A DNA stretch of 64,000 nucleotides, taken from contig NC_037596.1 in the NCBI RefSeq assembly GCF_003073045.1, positions 13,513,950 to 13,577,949 of the forward strand, in the 5' to 3' direction. The notes beneath the pieces are model-generated. The model worked only from the letters and a program-made list of their open reading frames with translations, was not told the origin of the DNA and ran no database searches. A program made the position numbers and the translations under genes. Positions 40,854 through 52,559 of the stretch are shown piece by piece. Source of the DNA: Pomacea canaliculata (lineage: Eukaryota; Mollusca; Gastropoda; Architaenioglossa; Ampullariidae). Numbering within the stretch: position 1 is the first letter of the stretch; every line of letters starts with the position of its first letter.

Positions 40854-41825
40854 CCAATTATAAATTTATAAACGGACAGTAGTTGAAACCAGAATCAATA
40901 AAGTTTTTTTTTTTAGTTCACTATTTATCCTAATATTATCTATGTCTCAGTTTTCTGTTACTTTATTTATCAGCCTCTTTCCTGCTTAGCAGCCAGAGGT
41001 ATAGATAGGCAAAAGACAAACACCTAAAAGAATCAAAAGTAAGAATTTATAAAATTGATCGAAGTTACTCTCAGCTCTTATTCTTGTTATTTGGTTCCTC
41101 TTTGCGTTTTTCTGTATTTGATTTTATTCTTCGTTTAGTAATTTCTTTTATTCTTTTATAGTTCATGTTCATATGTTGTTTGTTTTCCTGTCCCTCGTAT
41201 GCTGTCCATGTTTCGTTTTTATTTTTAAGTGCTAAGAGCGTGCTCCTTAGGTGTGTGAGTATGTGTTATGCAAATTTTGCATTTGTTATTATAAAGAGGC
41301 ATTAGCTATCCACCTAGCAACAGCTAGGTTACTGTGCACTTGGTATTTAAATATAATTAAATATATTCTTCTACCTCTCCAGCCGCATCATAGCCGACAA
41401 CAAACAGCTTGGCTAAGGACGTGACAAGATACGCACCCTTCTATGTAAACAGCTTGTTTACAGATTTTTATTATTTACGGTCTCTTTATTAACGAACTGT
41501 AGAGATAGAAAATTTGCAAAACACCTGCAATTCTTTGGCGCCTGCGTGGTGAGCGGATAGTTATCAGTGACAGACAAAATGTGGCAAAGCATTAACCTTT
41601 CTGACATACCCTCCCAACAACAAGGTCTTTGTGTTAATGAACAAGCTCGGGAAAACAAAGTTGATAATATTGACTGCCGCACCTGCGCTGTTGGCAAAAA
41701 AGAGAGAGAGAGAAATCAAATAAAAACTCGCTGTTGGAAGCATGAAGGTATGATCTGATTACGTTTTTCATTTAGTCTTCTGAGGCTAATGGCTTGTTTT
41801 GCAGAAAAAGCAGACTGACATCAAG

Positions 41826-41858
41826 GTCTGTGGTGGTGGTGGTGGTGGTGGTGGTGGG
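41826..41858. repeat. GGT trinucleotide microsatellite
   Basis: About ten tandem GGT units in intergenic sequence. Confidence 0.9.
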
Positions 41859-42966
41859 GACTGGGGTGTGTCGGGATGTTGCTGATGTAAAGCTGGGGAA
41901 TATATATTCAATGGAGGAGGGTGGGGAAACGAGGAAAGGGTGGTGAAAATTAATGTCGTATTTAATTACTGCAGTTTCATTTTTTTTTATGATCGACTCT
42001 CTACTCTTGTAATTATTAGACTTTTGTTTCACATCTCAACGAGGGCGTTGTTCTAACGTAGTTCTTTGCTTGTTTGCTTTGTTTGTTTTGTTTATTTTTA
42101 TTTACTTTATTTATTTTTAGTTTATTATGTTTATCAAGATGATGATTATTCCCCAAACACATAACGAATATCCTCATCATGAATACTTGCGTGTAGCAAG
42201 ATTCCATCACCATTACATCTTTTATCCAAAGCACTCATACTTACAGATCATCATTAACTTTTAGTTTTCAAAAACAAAAACAAAACAAGTTTTCTTATGA
42301 TAACTTTTTCCTACTCAAGAAAAATGTGGTGGAGATTATGCTTAGTTCATCAGAAACAAACGCGGAATTTTTCTAGAACTTACAAACTGGATGAATATTC
42401 AGGAACAGAAATTTTCGATAAATGTAGTTTTCATTTATTTCATAATCCGAGAATGACAGACATCATAAAAATCAAAACTAAGAATTGCAATTCACATGTT
42501 GCCCTTTGGTTTTATTTCCATTTGGTTATTTTGCTTTCAATGAAAATAAACAAATATTTTTGTAGTCTAATGCTTGCTTGAAAACACATTTTTTACAATA
42601 AATAATTCGTTTTTTCACCTTTGCTCTAACCTTACCCTAGGATGTTTCGTGGCGATGATTTAGTAGCTGGATGAAAAGATTGAAGCATGGTGGACAAGTT
42701 ATTCCGATATTTTCACCGTCGATTCTCGCTGTTTTGATGTATGAGGATTCGCCAATAGAAATATTGTTATCTGATATATTTTATAAGACCAATGATCTAC
42801 AGTGTGGTGTCGGTTACACGCTGGAGGATCAGCCTCAGGTAGATAGCCATCTCAAGCTCATCTGGAATAACGAATATCGCTCTGTCTTGCTGCCATCAAG
42901 ATGTCAAAGAGCCTACCATGCGACTGGCTGCTACTCCGGCAAATTTGTGACAAATAGACATAGATG

Positions 42967-42973
42967 TATAAAA
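42967..42973 (+). promoter_or_regulatory. TATA box of peptide gene 1
   Basis: TATAAAA lies 96 bp before the ATG. The following CTTGAGCTTTACTCTGAAT resembles the 5' UTR of peptide gene 5, which supports a shared core promoter. Confidence 0.7.
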
Positions 42974-43062
42974 CAAGGTGTGAGATTTCCTTGAGCTTTA
43001 CTCTGAATTCTGAGCTCTTTTGAGTGTACAGAGTATTTGCACCTAGAAGAGAAAAACGAATC

Positions 43063-45196
43063 ATGAAGACCTGCATCGTTCTGGTTATCGTCTGCATCGC
43101 CATAGACTCGATAGTCACCGGTGAGTTTGTCTTCATTAGTTACAATAAGCTCGACGGTGTTTGGGTAAGAATATACAGTGATACCTCGGTTCTCGAACAT
43201 AATTCGTTCCGGGAGGACGGTCGAGAACAAATTGTTCGAGAAACGAAGCAATGAAACCCATAGGAAATAATGGAAACTCGTTCCAAGCCCAGAAAATGCC
43301 TATTCTGGCTAATTTGTATATAATATGTAGAAAAACATGAGTCTCAACAAGAAATAAGAAATAAAGTGTATTTATTAAAACAAAAAAAAATAAATAAAAT
43401 GTACTGTACAGTACAGTCTGTACCTCTACAAACTTTATGGCAGGAGGGAATGAATGTGGAGGGAGGAGGGAAGGGGGATGGTTATTGTATTGAAGGGAGT
43501 CCTCTTCAATAAAAAGAGGTAACTATATCAGAATCTTGCTCTGCAGTTTGCTTGTCTGATTTCTTTACGGAGAGTGGACATAACTTGTCATTAAAATGTT
43601 AACTGCTATGTTGTTCAACAAAATTTGCGATTTCTGCTTTGTGGGATTAATGAACGCCATTCGGCTCAACTCGTTTATTTGTTCGATTCCAAGACAAATT
43701 TGAATTTCTGGTCGAATACCGATTTGGTCGAAAACCAAGGCGTTCGAGAACCGAGGTATCACTGTATATGTATACATGTATAGGTAAGTCATGTTATGAC
43801 TGAACCGAGTTTAAACTGGGATCAGAAAATTCCAGTTTCATATTCCTTGCTAGTGTGCTTCCAAGGAGAACTTAATGTATTGAAATTTGTACAATGTATG
43901 TTCTGATTAAGAAATATTAGGGGATGTTTCGACACACTAGAACACATTTAAATATGTGAATTGATGTGATATTTTGATTACAGAAAAGTGTTCAGAAGAA
44001 AGAACACACTTGATGGCTTCTTACATTCCTCCATCTATCTCTCGTGATCTTGAGTGTTTTACCTCAGCGTATTGTTTTTCGTTCTTTATTTACCAGTCCA
44101 TTTCTTTACATTGTCTATTATTATATTTTTTTTTTACTGCGGTTTTATTTGTTCCAGTAGAGAGATAAAGCCAGCGCGCGTAATCGTAGTCGTATCCTAA
44201 GCGTAACATTTGCGTGAGAGGTCAGGTCACGAGTTCAATGCCCGCTGAGCTGCTATTCCTTCGTTTGTTTGGCCAGAAGAGCGAGAAGTTTCTCATTTTT
44301 GACAAATAATATGTTTTAAAGATAATAGAGTTATATGTCCCACTAGTGCAAAAGGTCTTATATATTTTTTTCAATATTACTTATAAGAATTGAGATGGCT
44401 TTCTAGCCGGTTGTCGAGCGTGGTGTTGGAGCTTTGTGTTCTTCTGGTCAGCTGCACAACCCATTCCTAATTTTGAACACATTCTAGCCTTAAATCTGTT
44501 TAGATAAACAATTTTACTTAATCACAATGCACAATACATTTTAAAAACTTTAAAACTAAAATTGTTTTAAATAAGAAAAAATGCCCCGCTTTAACAAGAC
44601 TTTCTGTCCTGACAATACAACCAATCTAAGTGAGATGGAAGCTATGTTTTTCTCCGACAAAACACAGTACATAATTAATGGTTTTATGTGCTTTCACTAA
44701 TAAAAAGTGCAATGGCTTACATATGATGTCATTAAGTTTATTCGTTACCACGTTAACAAGTCTACGTATCCACAACAATTTTAGTTCTGAAAGTTTAATC
44801 AACTCGATTAGAAAACATTCGATTAGTCTGACATCAGTAGGAGTTTATGAAGCATGTAGAAAATTCCTGACAACTTTTATTTGCTGATGAGGGTCTAACG
44901 GTAATCATTACCAATTTGTTTGCTAATTAGGTTACATACTCCCCAAGAGGACCGCTGAAGAAGTTGAGACGAACCGTCGAGAGGTGGAAGCAGTCGCAGG
45001 GAATCTCTTGCACGCCAAGCGAGACCTGGAAGTTGATAGCGGCGTCATGGCCAAAAGGGGCCTTTTCGGTTTTGGTGACGACGACGACGACGACGACGAT
45101 GATGATGATGATGATTTTGATGATGATTTTGATGATGATTTTGATGATGATTTTGATGATGGCAAGAAAAAGCGCAAAGAGGCGATATTTGCTTGA
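43063..45196 (+). CDS. Peptide gene 1: secreted precursor with Asp-rich tail
   Basis: Exons 43063-43120 and 44931-45196 encode 107 aa. Exon 1 is a signal peptide (MKTCIVLVIVCIAIDSIVTG) and the intron is phase 1, as in the four later copies. Exon 2 has evenly spaced dibasic sites: GYILPKR, TAEEVETNRR, EVEAVAGNLLHAKR, DLEVDSGVMAKR. GLFGFG and an acidic block then follow, first about 13 Asp and then DDDF units. It closes with GKKKR and KEAIFA. A polyadenylation signal is at 45355. Cleavage at the dibasic sites would release short peptides plus the polyanion. I do not recognise the family. It could be a peptide hormone or defence precursor with an acidic spacer, or an Asp-rich matrix protein. It is the most diverged member apart from gene 5. 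Its intron carries a mariner-like MITE. Confidence 0.78.
43176..43764. mobile_element. Mariner-like MITE (589 bp)
   Basis: Ends are perfect inverted repeats over at least 23 bp, starting CAGTGATACCTCGG, with further inverted similarity inside. TA duplications flank it at 43174-43175 and 43765-43766, as for Tc1/mariner. It has no transposase ORF. It lies in the intron of peptide gene 1. Confidence 0.85.
44205..44255 (+). repeat. tRNA-like SINE head fragment
   Basis: A box B-like CGAGTTCAATGCCC occurs with a weak GTGAGAGGTCAGG before it, in the intron of peptide gene 1. It is too decayed to assign. Confidence 0.25.
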
Positions 45197-45760
45197 GGCT
45201 ATATTTAAAGACGGGGTATGGTGGTATTTCTTGCTGAACTTTGTGCACTGCAAAGGAAGAATTGTTTTTCAATGAAAATTCTGTCTGGTAACTTTCGCTG
45301 AAGCTAAGCAAGCTGAGACTGCTCCGTACAACGCCATCAACATACGATGAACGAAATAAACTTATTTAAAAACATCACCCGTTGAGTCAAAATTTTTTGT
45401 GGCTTGAAAAAGATGTGAAATGTTAAATAAAGCAAAAACAAATAAAGATTGCTCAAAGTCATCCTTTTAAAAAAATATTTGAAATGCTGACTTCAAACAC
45501 AAATAATCAGTTTTTTTTAATCTTCGCTTAGGAAGTTTAACAAATCTGAGTTGCTGATATGACAGTGGCTAAAAGAGTCAACCTCGTGATGTGTCCAGAA
45601 TTTCTGTCTGACATTTTTGGACAAGAAACGACTGACATCTGCCATCCACACACACACGCACGCACCCACGCACACAAACACACACATACACACGCTAAAT
45701 TAGTGATGATGTAAAAAAAACAAAACGAAAGGATCAGTGTCAGCTGGGAGTTCCACCCCG
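45197..45760. other. 3' UTR of peptide gene 1 and spacer
   Basis: It contains the AATAAA at 45355 and an AC-rich microsatellite at 45648-45696. The recent duplicated block begins near its right end. Confidence 0.55.
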
Positions 45761-46589
45761 TTGAAACAGGGATCTGATCCTCCTCTACCTATTAGCCATG
45801 TTTTGACAACAGAAAATCTATACCGTTCCGCATGACTGCTCATGACTTCTCCACAATCATTACTCGACAGCCACAAGCCACATGAAGGCCTGGTAATGTG
45901 AAGCTTGGCCACGACCTGGAATATTGCGCTAAATTAAAATTATTATTATATTTTTGCTTTTTGCACACATTTGAAAGAAAATATTTTATCAACTCTTATT
46001 GAAGAAAAGGTTAAAAGGTCTTGCCCAAACCCTTTTTTAAGCCGTTCGGGAGTGAGGTGTTGCACATGAGGTGTTTTATCTTTCCTAGGGGCCACATGTC
46101 TCTCCGCTTTCCCTTCCCTAACTCTCCATGGTACCCGACAGTTGGGTTGACTGGGGAGGTGGGACCCAGGGCTTGGAAGCCACTCTGCTATGCCCACCCC
46201 ACTCCACCCTTCAACACACACACGCTGTTTGTGAACTTCTTGTCAACAAAGATGGCACGATATGTTGACAAAGGTTTATCGAGTTTCATCGCATCATCTC
46301 TTTGACTCATCGCATGCTTCAAAAGCAACACTCGTGCTTTTGTCATGTTGACAACTCAGCATGGAAGCGCTTCAGGCAGAAGATGACAGTAACGCATTTA
46401 GGAAACTAAAATTGATAATCGGATGTTGTTATTTTTCGTCAAAACAAAGACCTCGTGTTCCAAACTACTTGCCTTTCCCTAACGCTCTATTTTACTATTT
46501 ATTATTACTAGCACGTCACAGTAATATTTTGTTCTATTCTTCCATCGATAAAAACTGATTTCTTTCGTTTTACTGTTGTCTTAATAAAG

Positions 46590-47092
46590 CTGCTTTCACA
46601 CTGTTAGCCAGAGTTGGGTTGCATGTGACGTTTTGCTAAGTCTTAAATCGCCGTCGCTCTCACTAAGTCGACTTAGCTAAGTTTGGTCTCACGAACTTGC
46701 CATTTAAGACCGACAGCTACAGACGCCTTTTCATGTCCTCACAAGCGAACAAACCAACAGCATTTTTTGGAAATTAAACAAAACACCTCTAGGCTTAACT
46801 TCCAAGACTAACCCAGTCAAGGATATATATATATGTGAGTTGCCAAACTATCAGCAATTGATCAATATTCGGTAAAACATGCCAATAAATATTTTACCGA
46901 AAAATTTAAAAATTCAATATTTTATTTAATTTATTACATCCAATCAAATTCTTTAGCTTGTGTACGTAATCTACTCGAATTACAGATGTGAAAGAAATAC
47001 GATTTCAGCAAAGCATTTGATTCAAATACTCTTTCTCTTTTTTTCTGTTGCTGTATGCTTCTCTTTCTCTCTCTTTCTCTCTCTCTCTCAAG
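46590..47092. mobile_element. Copy-specific insertion of about 503 bp, family unknown
   Basis: The sister copies read straight through this point (TTAATAAAG, then TATTAA). The extra segment is flanked by AAG on both sides, a possible 3-bp target duplication. It contains the palindrome AAGTCGACTT and ends in a CT microsatellite. No clear terminal inverted repeat was found. A short target site and no ORF suggest a small DNA element, possibly of Harbinger type. Deletion in the sister copies is less likely because both lack the same segment. Confidence 0.5.
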
Positions 47093-47678
47093 TCCATTAA
47101 CGTTGTCCTTAAATATTTCAATACGATGGCCTGTTTCTAAGAGCGAGCAACAATATTCTGGTTAAGAAATGGCTCAGATGTTTCTGAAGATGTTACTTTA
47201 GAGCCGTCCTATGAGATCTGCAGAGCTTAATTTTAAAAACTATTACTAGTTATATATTCTGAAAAAACTGCATAAGCATACAGTTGAAATGAATATGTAC
47301 ACTGACTACACTTTTTGACAAGTGGTTAGCGCATGCAAGTGTAAACGGACTTTCTCTGGCCACTCCGAAAACATCGTTGGCATATTATTCGGATGAATGG
47401 ACTCATGTCTGGTACAGGTGTTTCCTGTTATTCCTGTTACAATGAACGCTCACGTCTCGATATAATTAGTCTAGGGCTCATATGCTGCGAGCTGATCCTA
47501 GGTTTTGATAAAACCCCAGGAACAACAATCTACACCACAGGTCAATGGGATTGTACTTTGAAGATAACAATCTAACCATACAAGAGCAAACCTATCTTAC
47601 TGTGCTTCTGACGCCAGTTGCCCGCGGGTGTTTATTATTTTATAATTTTTTTGAATAAATCAGAGACAATTTGAAAAG

Positions 47679-47686
47679 TATAAAAA
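47679..47686 (+). promoter_or_regulatory. TATA box of peptide gene 2
   Basis: TATAAAAA lies 88 bp before the ATG, inside a block nearly identical to that of genes 3 and 4. Confidence 0.8.
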
Positions 47687-47766
47687 GGTGAGAGAAAGTC
47701 CTCATAGCTTCATACCGAGTCCCAGATTCTTCTGACAGGTAGAAAATCTTCTCAACACAAGCCAAC

Positions 47767-48777
47767 ATGAAGGTTTGCATCCTTTTCGTGGTCGTCTGCA
47801 TCGCACTGGTGACGGCGAAGTCCAGTAAGTACAGTTATATTGAATCATATTGCCAGGACTTAATAGACTAACATTTTTCATCGGATTTTAAGTAGGGTGG
47901 TAAGAGGGTTATAACCTGGACTTGACAACCAGTTTCAGACAGAATCTTTGTATTTCTGCTTTACAGACATTTGTGGTCTCTAAGTTTGCTTGAGTGCCAC
48001 ATTTTCCAAATAGGATTAAGGGAAACCTTCCTTTGTAGGACTTGTTTCACTCACAGAAATGTGAGGTACTCTCCCATCCTAGGCCGCAGTGATGAAGCGA
48101 GGTAAAGCATTGCCCCGGGGACAACATGAGGCAGAGTGCAGACACCACGGGAATTGCTTTATCTTACTTTTATTTTACCCTAGGGTATCTTTACCACTGC
48201 TTTATTCCCATAGTCCCATGGTCAAAGATTCCATTGGTCAATCAAGGTCTTCATGAACATCATTACACTTGTTTTTATTGTTAATGACTGTTCTTGTTTG
48301 TACTATAAAAAGAAGGTTGAGTCTATAAATCCTGCTTTTGCCTTTCTATGTAAGTACAATTCTGACTGCAGACATGTCCGATTCTGGATTCTACGAGGCA
48401 CCAGTGATAGAAATATAAATTTGTGTGCGTGCCTGCGTGCGTGCGTGCGTGCGTGTGTGTGTTGTTGTTGTTTAGTTCCAGAGATGGTTGCTGCAAAGCG
48501 TTCAGAGATAAGCCGTCGAGAGGCATTACCAGCGGCCAAACCAGATTTGCATGACCAAAAGCGCAGGGGCTTAGATCTCGACGACGATGATGTCGACGAT
48601 GATGTCGACGATGATGTCGACGACGATGATGTCGACGATGATGTCGACGACGATGATGTCGACGACGATGATGTCGACGATGATGTCGACGATGATCTTG
48701 ACGATGATGTCGACGATGATCTTGACGATGATTTCGATGATTATCTTGACGACCTGCTGGACGACAAAAAGCGCTGA
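47767..48777 (+). CDS. Peptide gene 2: secreted precursor with DDDV-repeat tail
   Basis: Exons 47767-47824 and 48476-48777 encode 119 aa. The signal peptide is MKVCILFVVVCIALVTAKS. Exon 2 starts IPEMVAAKR, SEISRR, EALPAAKPDLHDQKRR. About 60 residues that are nearly all Asp then follow, broken by single Val and later Leu or Phe (DDDV, DDDL, DDDF), ending LLDDKKR. The tail is written in GAC, GAT and GTC triplets and probably grows and shrinks by slippage. Dibasic sites would free EALPAAKPDLHDQ from the tail. The acceptor follows a GT and GTT tract. A polyadenylation signal is at 48907. The family is unrecognised. The tail's composition is like Asp-rich shell proteins such as aspein (known example), which suggests calcium binding, but an acidic propeptide is equally possible. 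Confidence 0.8.
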
Positions 48778-49075
48778 GATTCTGCAATCGGCTGCTGCCG
48801 GGTCATGCTGACCTTTAACCTTTGTGCACAACAATGGAGGAGCAATTTGTGTGTAAACATTCGGTCGTGGCTCCACGCTTTCAAATATGCGTCATAAACA
48901 AAACCGAATAAATAAACTATTAATGTGTCGATAAAGCATTTGTGTTTTTTGTTTAATTCAAATCCTTTACAACAGCTGTGTGTTTGCTGTTTATATTAGA
49001 GGCAAACTTATTGCCCTTTGCTCACGTTAAAAAGGGTCCGGGAGGGAGAGGAGTGTTTATCGTCGAATGGGCAAC

Positions 49076-49165
49076 ATACCTTGATCACATGCAGAAAAAA
49101 ACCCAGCGTGCTCGAGACGAGATCTGAACCCAGAACAGCTATTAATGGTTCTGAACATGCAGACA
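49076..49165 (-). repeat. SINE fragment
   Basis: On the minus strand a box B-like GGGTTCAGATCTCG and the neighbouring body match the SINE family of 7338. The same fragment sits in the matching place at 55466-55560, so it was copied with the segmental duplication. Confidence 0.6.
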
Positions 49166-50813
49166 CATTGTATGTTTCCGTTCTACTTTGTTTTTATATT
49201 TACTATCATTTGTAACTACCCAGGGTACCTGGCCTCGCCTCCAGGTCGATGTCTGCTACTCAACTATGAAATCAACTCACACTTTCCAATCTTTCTCCCT
49301 TGCTCGCCCTCCCTTTATGCACTTCCCTCACCCCTCTGTGTCATCTGTTACATCTAGAATGACAACGTCTGTTATTCTTAATAATCTAAAGCTTTATCGT
49401 GAAACGGATCTGATCCACCTCTACCTACTAGCAATGTTTTGACATCAGAAAATCGATACCGTTCCGCATGACTGCTCATGACTTCTGCACAATCATTACT
49501 CGACAGCGACAAGCCACATTAAGGCCTGGTAATGTGAAGCTTGGCCACGACCTGGAATATTGCGCAAAATTAAAATTATTATTATTATATTTTTGCTTTT
49601 TTGCACACATTTGAAAGAAAATATTTTATCAACTCTTATTGAAAAAAAAAGGTTTAAAAGGTCTTGCCGTAACCCTTGAAGCCGTTTGCGAGTGAGGTGT
49701 TAGAGATGAGGTCCTTTTTCTTTCATCGGGGCCACATGTCTCTCCCCTTTCCCTTCCCCTAACCCTCCATGGAACCAGACAGTTGGGTTAACTGGGGAGG
49801 AGGGACGCAGGGCTTGGAAGCCACTTTGCTATGAGCCTCCCACCCCATCCTTCAACACACACGCACAGTTGATGAACTTCTTGTCAACAAGGAGGGTAGG
49901 ATATGTTCACAAAGGTTATCGAGTTTCATTGAAAGGCTATCGGTACATCGCATCATCTCTTTCACTCATCGCATGCTTCAAAAGTAACTCTCGTGCTTTT
50001 GTCATGTTGACAACTCAGCATGGAAGCGCTTCAGGCAGAAGATGACAGTAACGCATTTAGAAAACAAATCGGATGTTGTTATTTTTAGTCAAAACAAAGA
50101 CCTCGTGTTCCAAACTACTTGCTTTTCCCTAATTCTCTATTTTACTATTTATTATTACTAGCACGTCACAGTAATATTTTGTACTATTCTTTCATCGATA
50201 AAAACTGAGTTCTTGCGTTTTACTGTTGTCTTAATAAAGTGTATTAACGTTGTCCTTAAACATTTCAATACGATGGCCTGTTTATAAGAGCGAGCAACTA
50301 TATTCTGGTTAAGAAATGGCTCAGATGTTTTTGAAGATATTCTTTAAGAGCCGTCCTATCAGATATCTGCAGTGCTTAATTTTAAAAACTATTACTAATT
50401 ATATATTCTGATAAAATTTCATAAACATATACTTGAAATGAATATGTACACTGACTTCACTTTTTGACAAGTGCTTAGCGCATGCAAACGTAAACAGACT
50501 TTCTCTGGCCACTTCGAAAACATTGTTGGAATATTATTCGGATGAATGGACTCATGCCTGGTACAGGTGTTTCCTGTTATTAATGTTATAATGAACGCTC
50601 ACGTCTCGATATACTTAGTCTAGGGCTCATATGCTGGAACTGATCCTAGGTTTTAATAAAACCCCAGCAACAACAATCTACACCACAGGTCAATTGGATT
50701 GCACTTCCAAGATCACAATCTAAACTAACAAGAGAAAGCCTTCTGACGCCAGATGCCTGTGGATGTTTATTATGTAATAACTTTTTTTAATAAATCAGAG
50801 ATAATTAAAAAAG

Positions 50814-50820
50814 TATAAAA
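50814..50820 (+). promoter_or_regulatory. TATA box of peptide gene 3
   Basis: TATAAAA lies 85 bp before the ATG in a block shared with genes 2 and 4. Confidence 0.8.
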
Positions 50821-50898
50821 AGGTGAGAAAAAGTCCTTTACGATTCATACCGAGTCCCAGATTCTTCTGACAGGTAGAAAATCTCAACACAAGCCAAC

Positions 50899-51853
50899 AT
50901 GAAGGTTTGCATCCTTTTGGTTGTCGTCTGCATCGCAATGGTGACGGTGAAGTCCGGTAAGTACAGTTATATTGAATCATATTGCCAGGACTTAATAGAC
51001 TAACATTTTTCATCGGATGATTTTAAGTAGGCTGGTAAGAGGGTTATAACCTTATAAGAGGGTTATATAGTCATAGAGCAGGGGTGGGCAATTAATTTTC
51101 CCAAGGGGCCGCATGAGAAATTGGAATGTTTTTAGAGGGCAGGACTAATATAGTTAACTCAGTTTTACCCAATACTGTATATGTAGTATATATACTGGTG
51201 GGCGGGTCATCGGGCAGGCCGGTCAGAGACAGGAGGCGGGCCGAATCCGGCCCGCGGGCCGGCCTTTGCCCAGGTCTGTCATAGAGGGTTATATATAGCC
51301 TGGACTTGACTACCAGTTTCAAAGCTTTCAGACAGAATCTTTGTATTTCTGCTTTACAGACATTTGTGGTCTCTAAGTTTACTTGAGTGCCACATTTTCC
51401 AAATAGGAATAAGGAAAACCTTCCTTTGTAGGACTTGTTTCACTCACCGTAGTTTGAGGTACACTCCCATCCTGGGCCGCAGTGATCAAGCGAGGTAAAG
51501 CATTGCCCCGGGGACAACATGAGGCAAATGGTGAACAGGTGTCTTGTGAAGCAGAGTGCAGACACCACGGGCATTGCTTTCTGTTACTTTTATTTTACCC
51601 TAAGGTACCTTTACCACTGCTTTATTCCCATAGTCCCATGGTAAAAGATACCAATGGTCAATCAAGGTCTTCATGAACATCATTACACTTGTTTATTGTT
51701 AATGACTGTTCTTGTTGTACTATAAAAAGAAGGTTGAGTCTATAAATCCTGCTTTTGCCTTTCTATGTAAGTACAACTCTGACTTCAGACATGTCCGATT
51801 CTGGATTCTAAGAGTGATGGAAGTATAAATTTGTGTGTGCGTGCGTGCGTGTG

Positions 51854-51889
<36 letters not shown>

Positions 51890-52243
51890 GTTCCAGAGAT
51901 GGTTGCTGCAAAGCGTTCAGAGATAAGCCGTCGAGAGGCATTACCAGCGGCCAAACCAGATTTGCATGACCAAAAGCGAAGGGGTGTTGATGACGACGAC
52001 TATGGTCCTGAAGATTATCCTATCTATGATGATGACGATGATACTGACGATGATACTGGCGATGATCTTGAAGAGCATTTCGATGATGAACTTGAAGAGG
52101 ATTTCGTTTATGGTCTTGACGAGTATTTCGATTATGGTCTTGACGAGGATCTTCACAAGGATCCTGACGATGATCCTGACGATGTTCCTGATGATGATCT
52201 TTACGAGGATCCTGACGACCTGCTGTACGGCAAAAAGAGCTGA
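50899..52243 (+). CDS. Peptide gene 3: secreted precursor with diverged acidic tail
   Basis: Exons 50899-50956 and 51891-52243 encode 136 aa. The signal peptide is MKVCILLVVVCIAMVTVKS. The first part of exon 2 (VPEMVAAKR, SEISRR, EALPAAKPDLHDQKRR) is identical to gene 2 except the junction residue. The tail is acidic but no longer a simple repeat. It begins GVDDDDYGPEDYPIYDD and continues with Glu, Tyr, Phe and Pro among the Asp (DLEE, GLDEYFDY, DPDD), ending LLYGKKS. So the dibasic-flanked segment is kept while the tail changes quickly. The acceptor follows about ten GTT units. A polyadenylation signal is at 52373. The intron carries a hAT-like element. Confidence 0.8.
51079..51278. mobile_element. 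Non-autonomous hAT-like element (200 bp)
   Basis: Ends are inverted (CAGGGGTGGGCAA at the left; CAGACCTGGGCAAAGG on the minus strand at the right) with GGCCCGCGGGCC inside. The 8-bp duplication TCATAGAG flanks it at 51071-51078 and 51279-51286. Gene 4's intron shows the empty site with a single TCATAGAG at about 54370. It is of the same broad type as the element at 32208. Confidence 0.92.
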
Positions 52244-52437
52244 GATGCTGTAATCGGCTTCTGCCGCGTCATGCTGACCTTTAACCTTTGTGCACAACAA
52301 TGGAGGAGCGATTTGTGTGTAAACATTCGGTCGTGGCTCCATGCTTTTAAATATGCGTCATAAACAAAGCCGAATAAATAAATTATTAATGTGTCAATAA
52401 AGCATTTGTGTTTTTTGTTTAATTTTTGTTAAATTTC

Positions 52438-52507
52438 AAACAACTAGAACTGCACGCGCATTACCCACAGAAGCCACAGACGCACTGCTACATTATTATT
52501 ATTATTA

Positions 52508-52559
<52 letters not shown>

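Larger units (their letters stand above)
39081..42950. other. Gene-poor intergenic region
   Basis: It includes the promoter side of ependymin-related gene B. A tRNA-like fragment lies at 40795-40853 and a GGT microsatellite at 41826-41858. The 107-codon ORF at 42671-42994 overlaps the promoter of the first peptide gene and has no known domain. I see no supported gene. Confidence 0.5.
45761..49398. repeat. Segmental duplication, copy 1 (contains peptide gene 2)
   Basis: It aligns by eye with 49399-52430 and with 53097-55790 across promoter, both exons, intron and UTRs. Marker shared strings include ATGGAAGCGCTTCA at 46361, 50021 and 53300. This copy alone carries an extra segment of about 500 bp (46590-47092). 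Confidence 0.85.
49399..52430. repeat. Segmental duplication, copy 2 (contains peptide gene 3)
   Basis: It aligns with copies 1 and 3. It lacks the 503-bp insertion of copy 1 and alone carries the hAT-like element at 51079-51278. The intron includes a local duplication of GAGGGTTATA units near 51045. Confidence 0.85.

Noticed and set aside
42671-42994. 107-codon ORF ahead of peptide gene 1
   Set aside because: It overlaps the TATA box and 5' region of peptide gene 1 and shows no domain.
48323-48876. Minus-strand and shifted-frame ORFs rich in His-Arg, Ile-Val or Met-Ser over the Asp tails
   Set aside because: They are antisense or shifted readings of GAC/GAT/GTC repeats (also at 45 kb, 52 kb and 55 kb).
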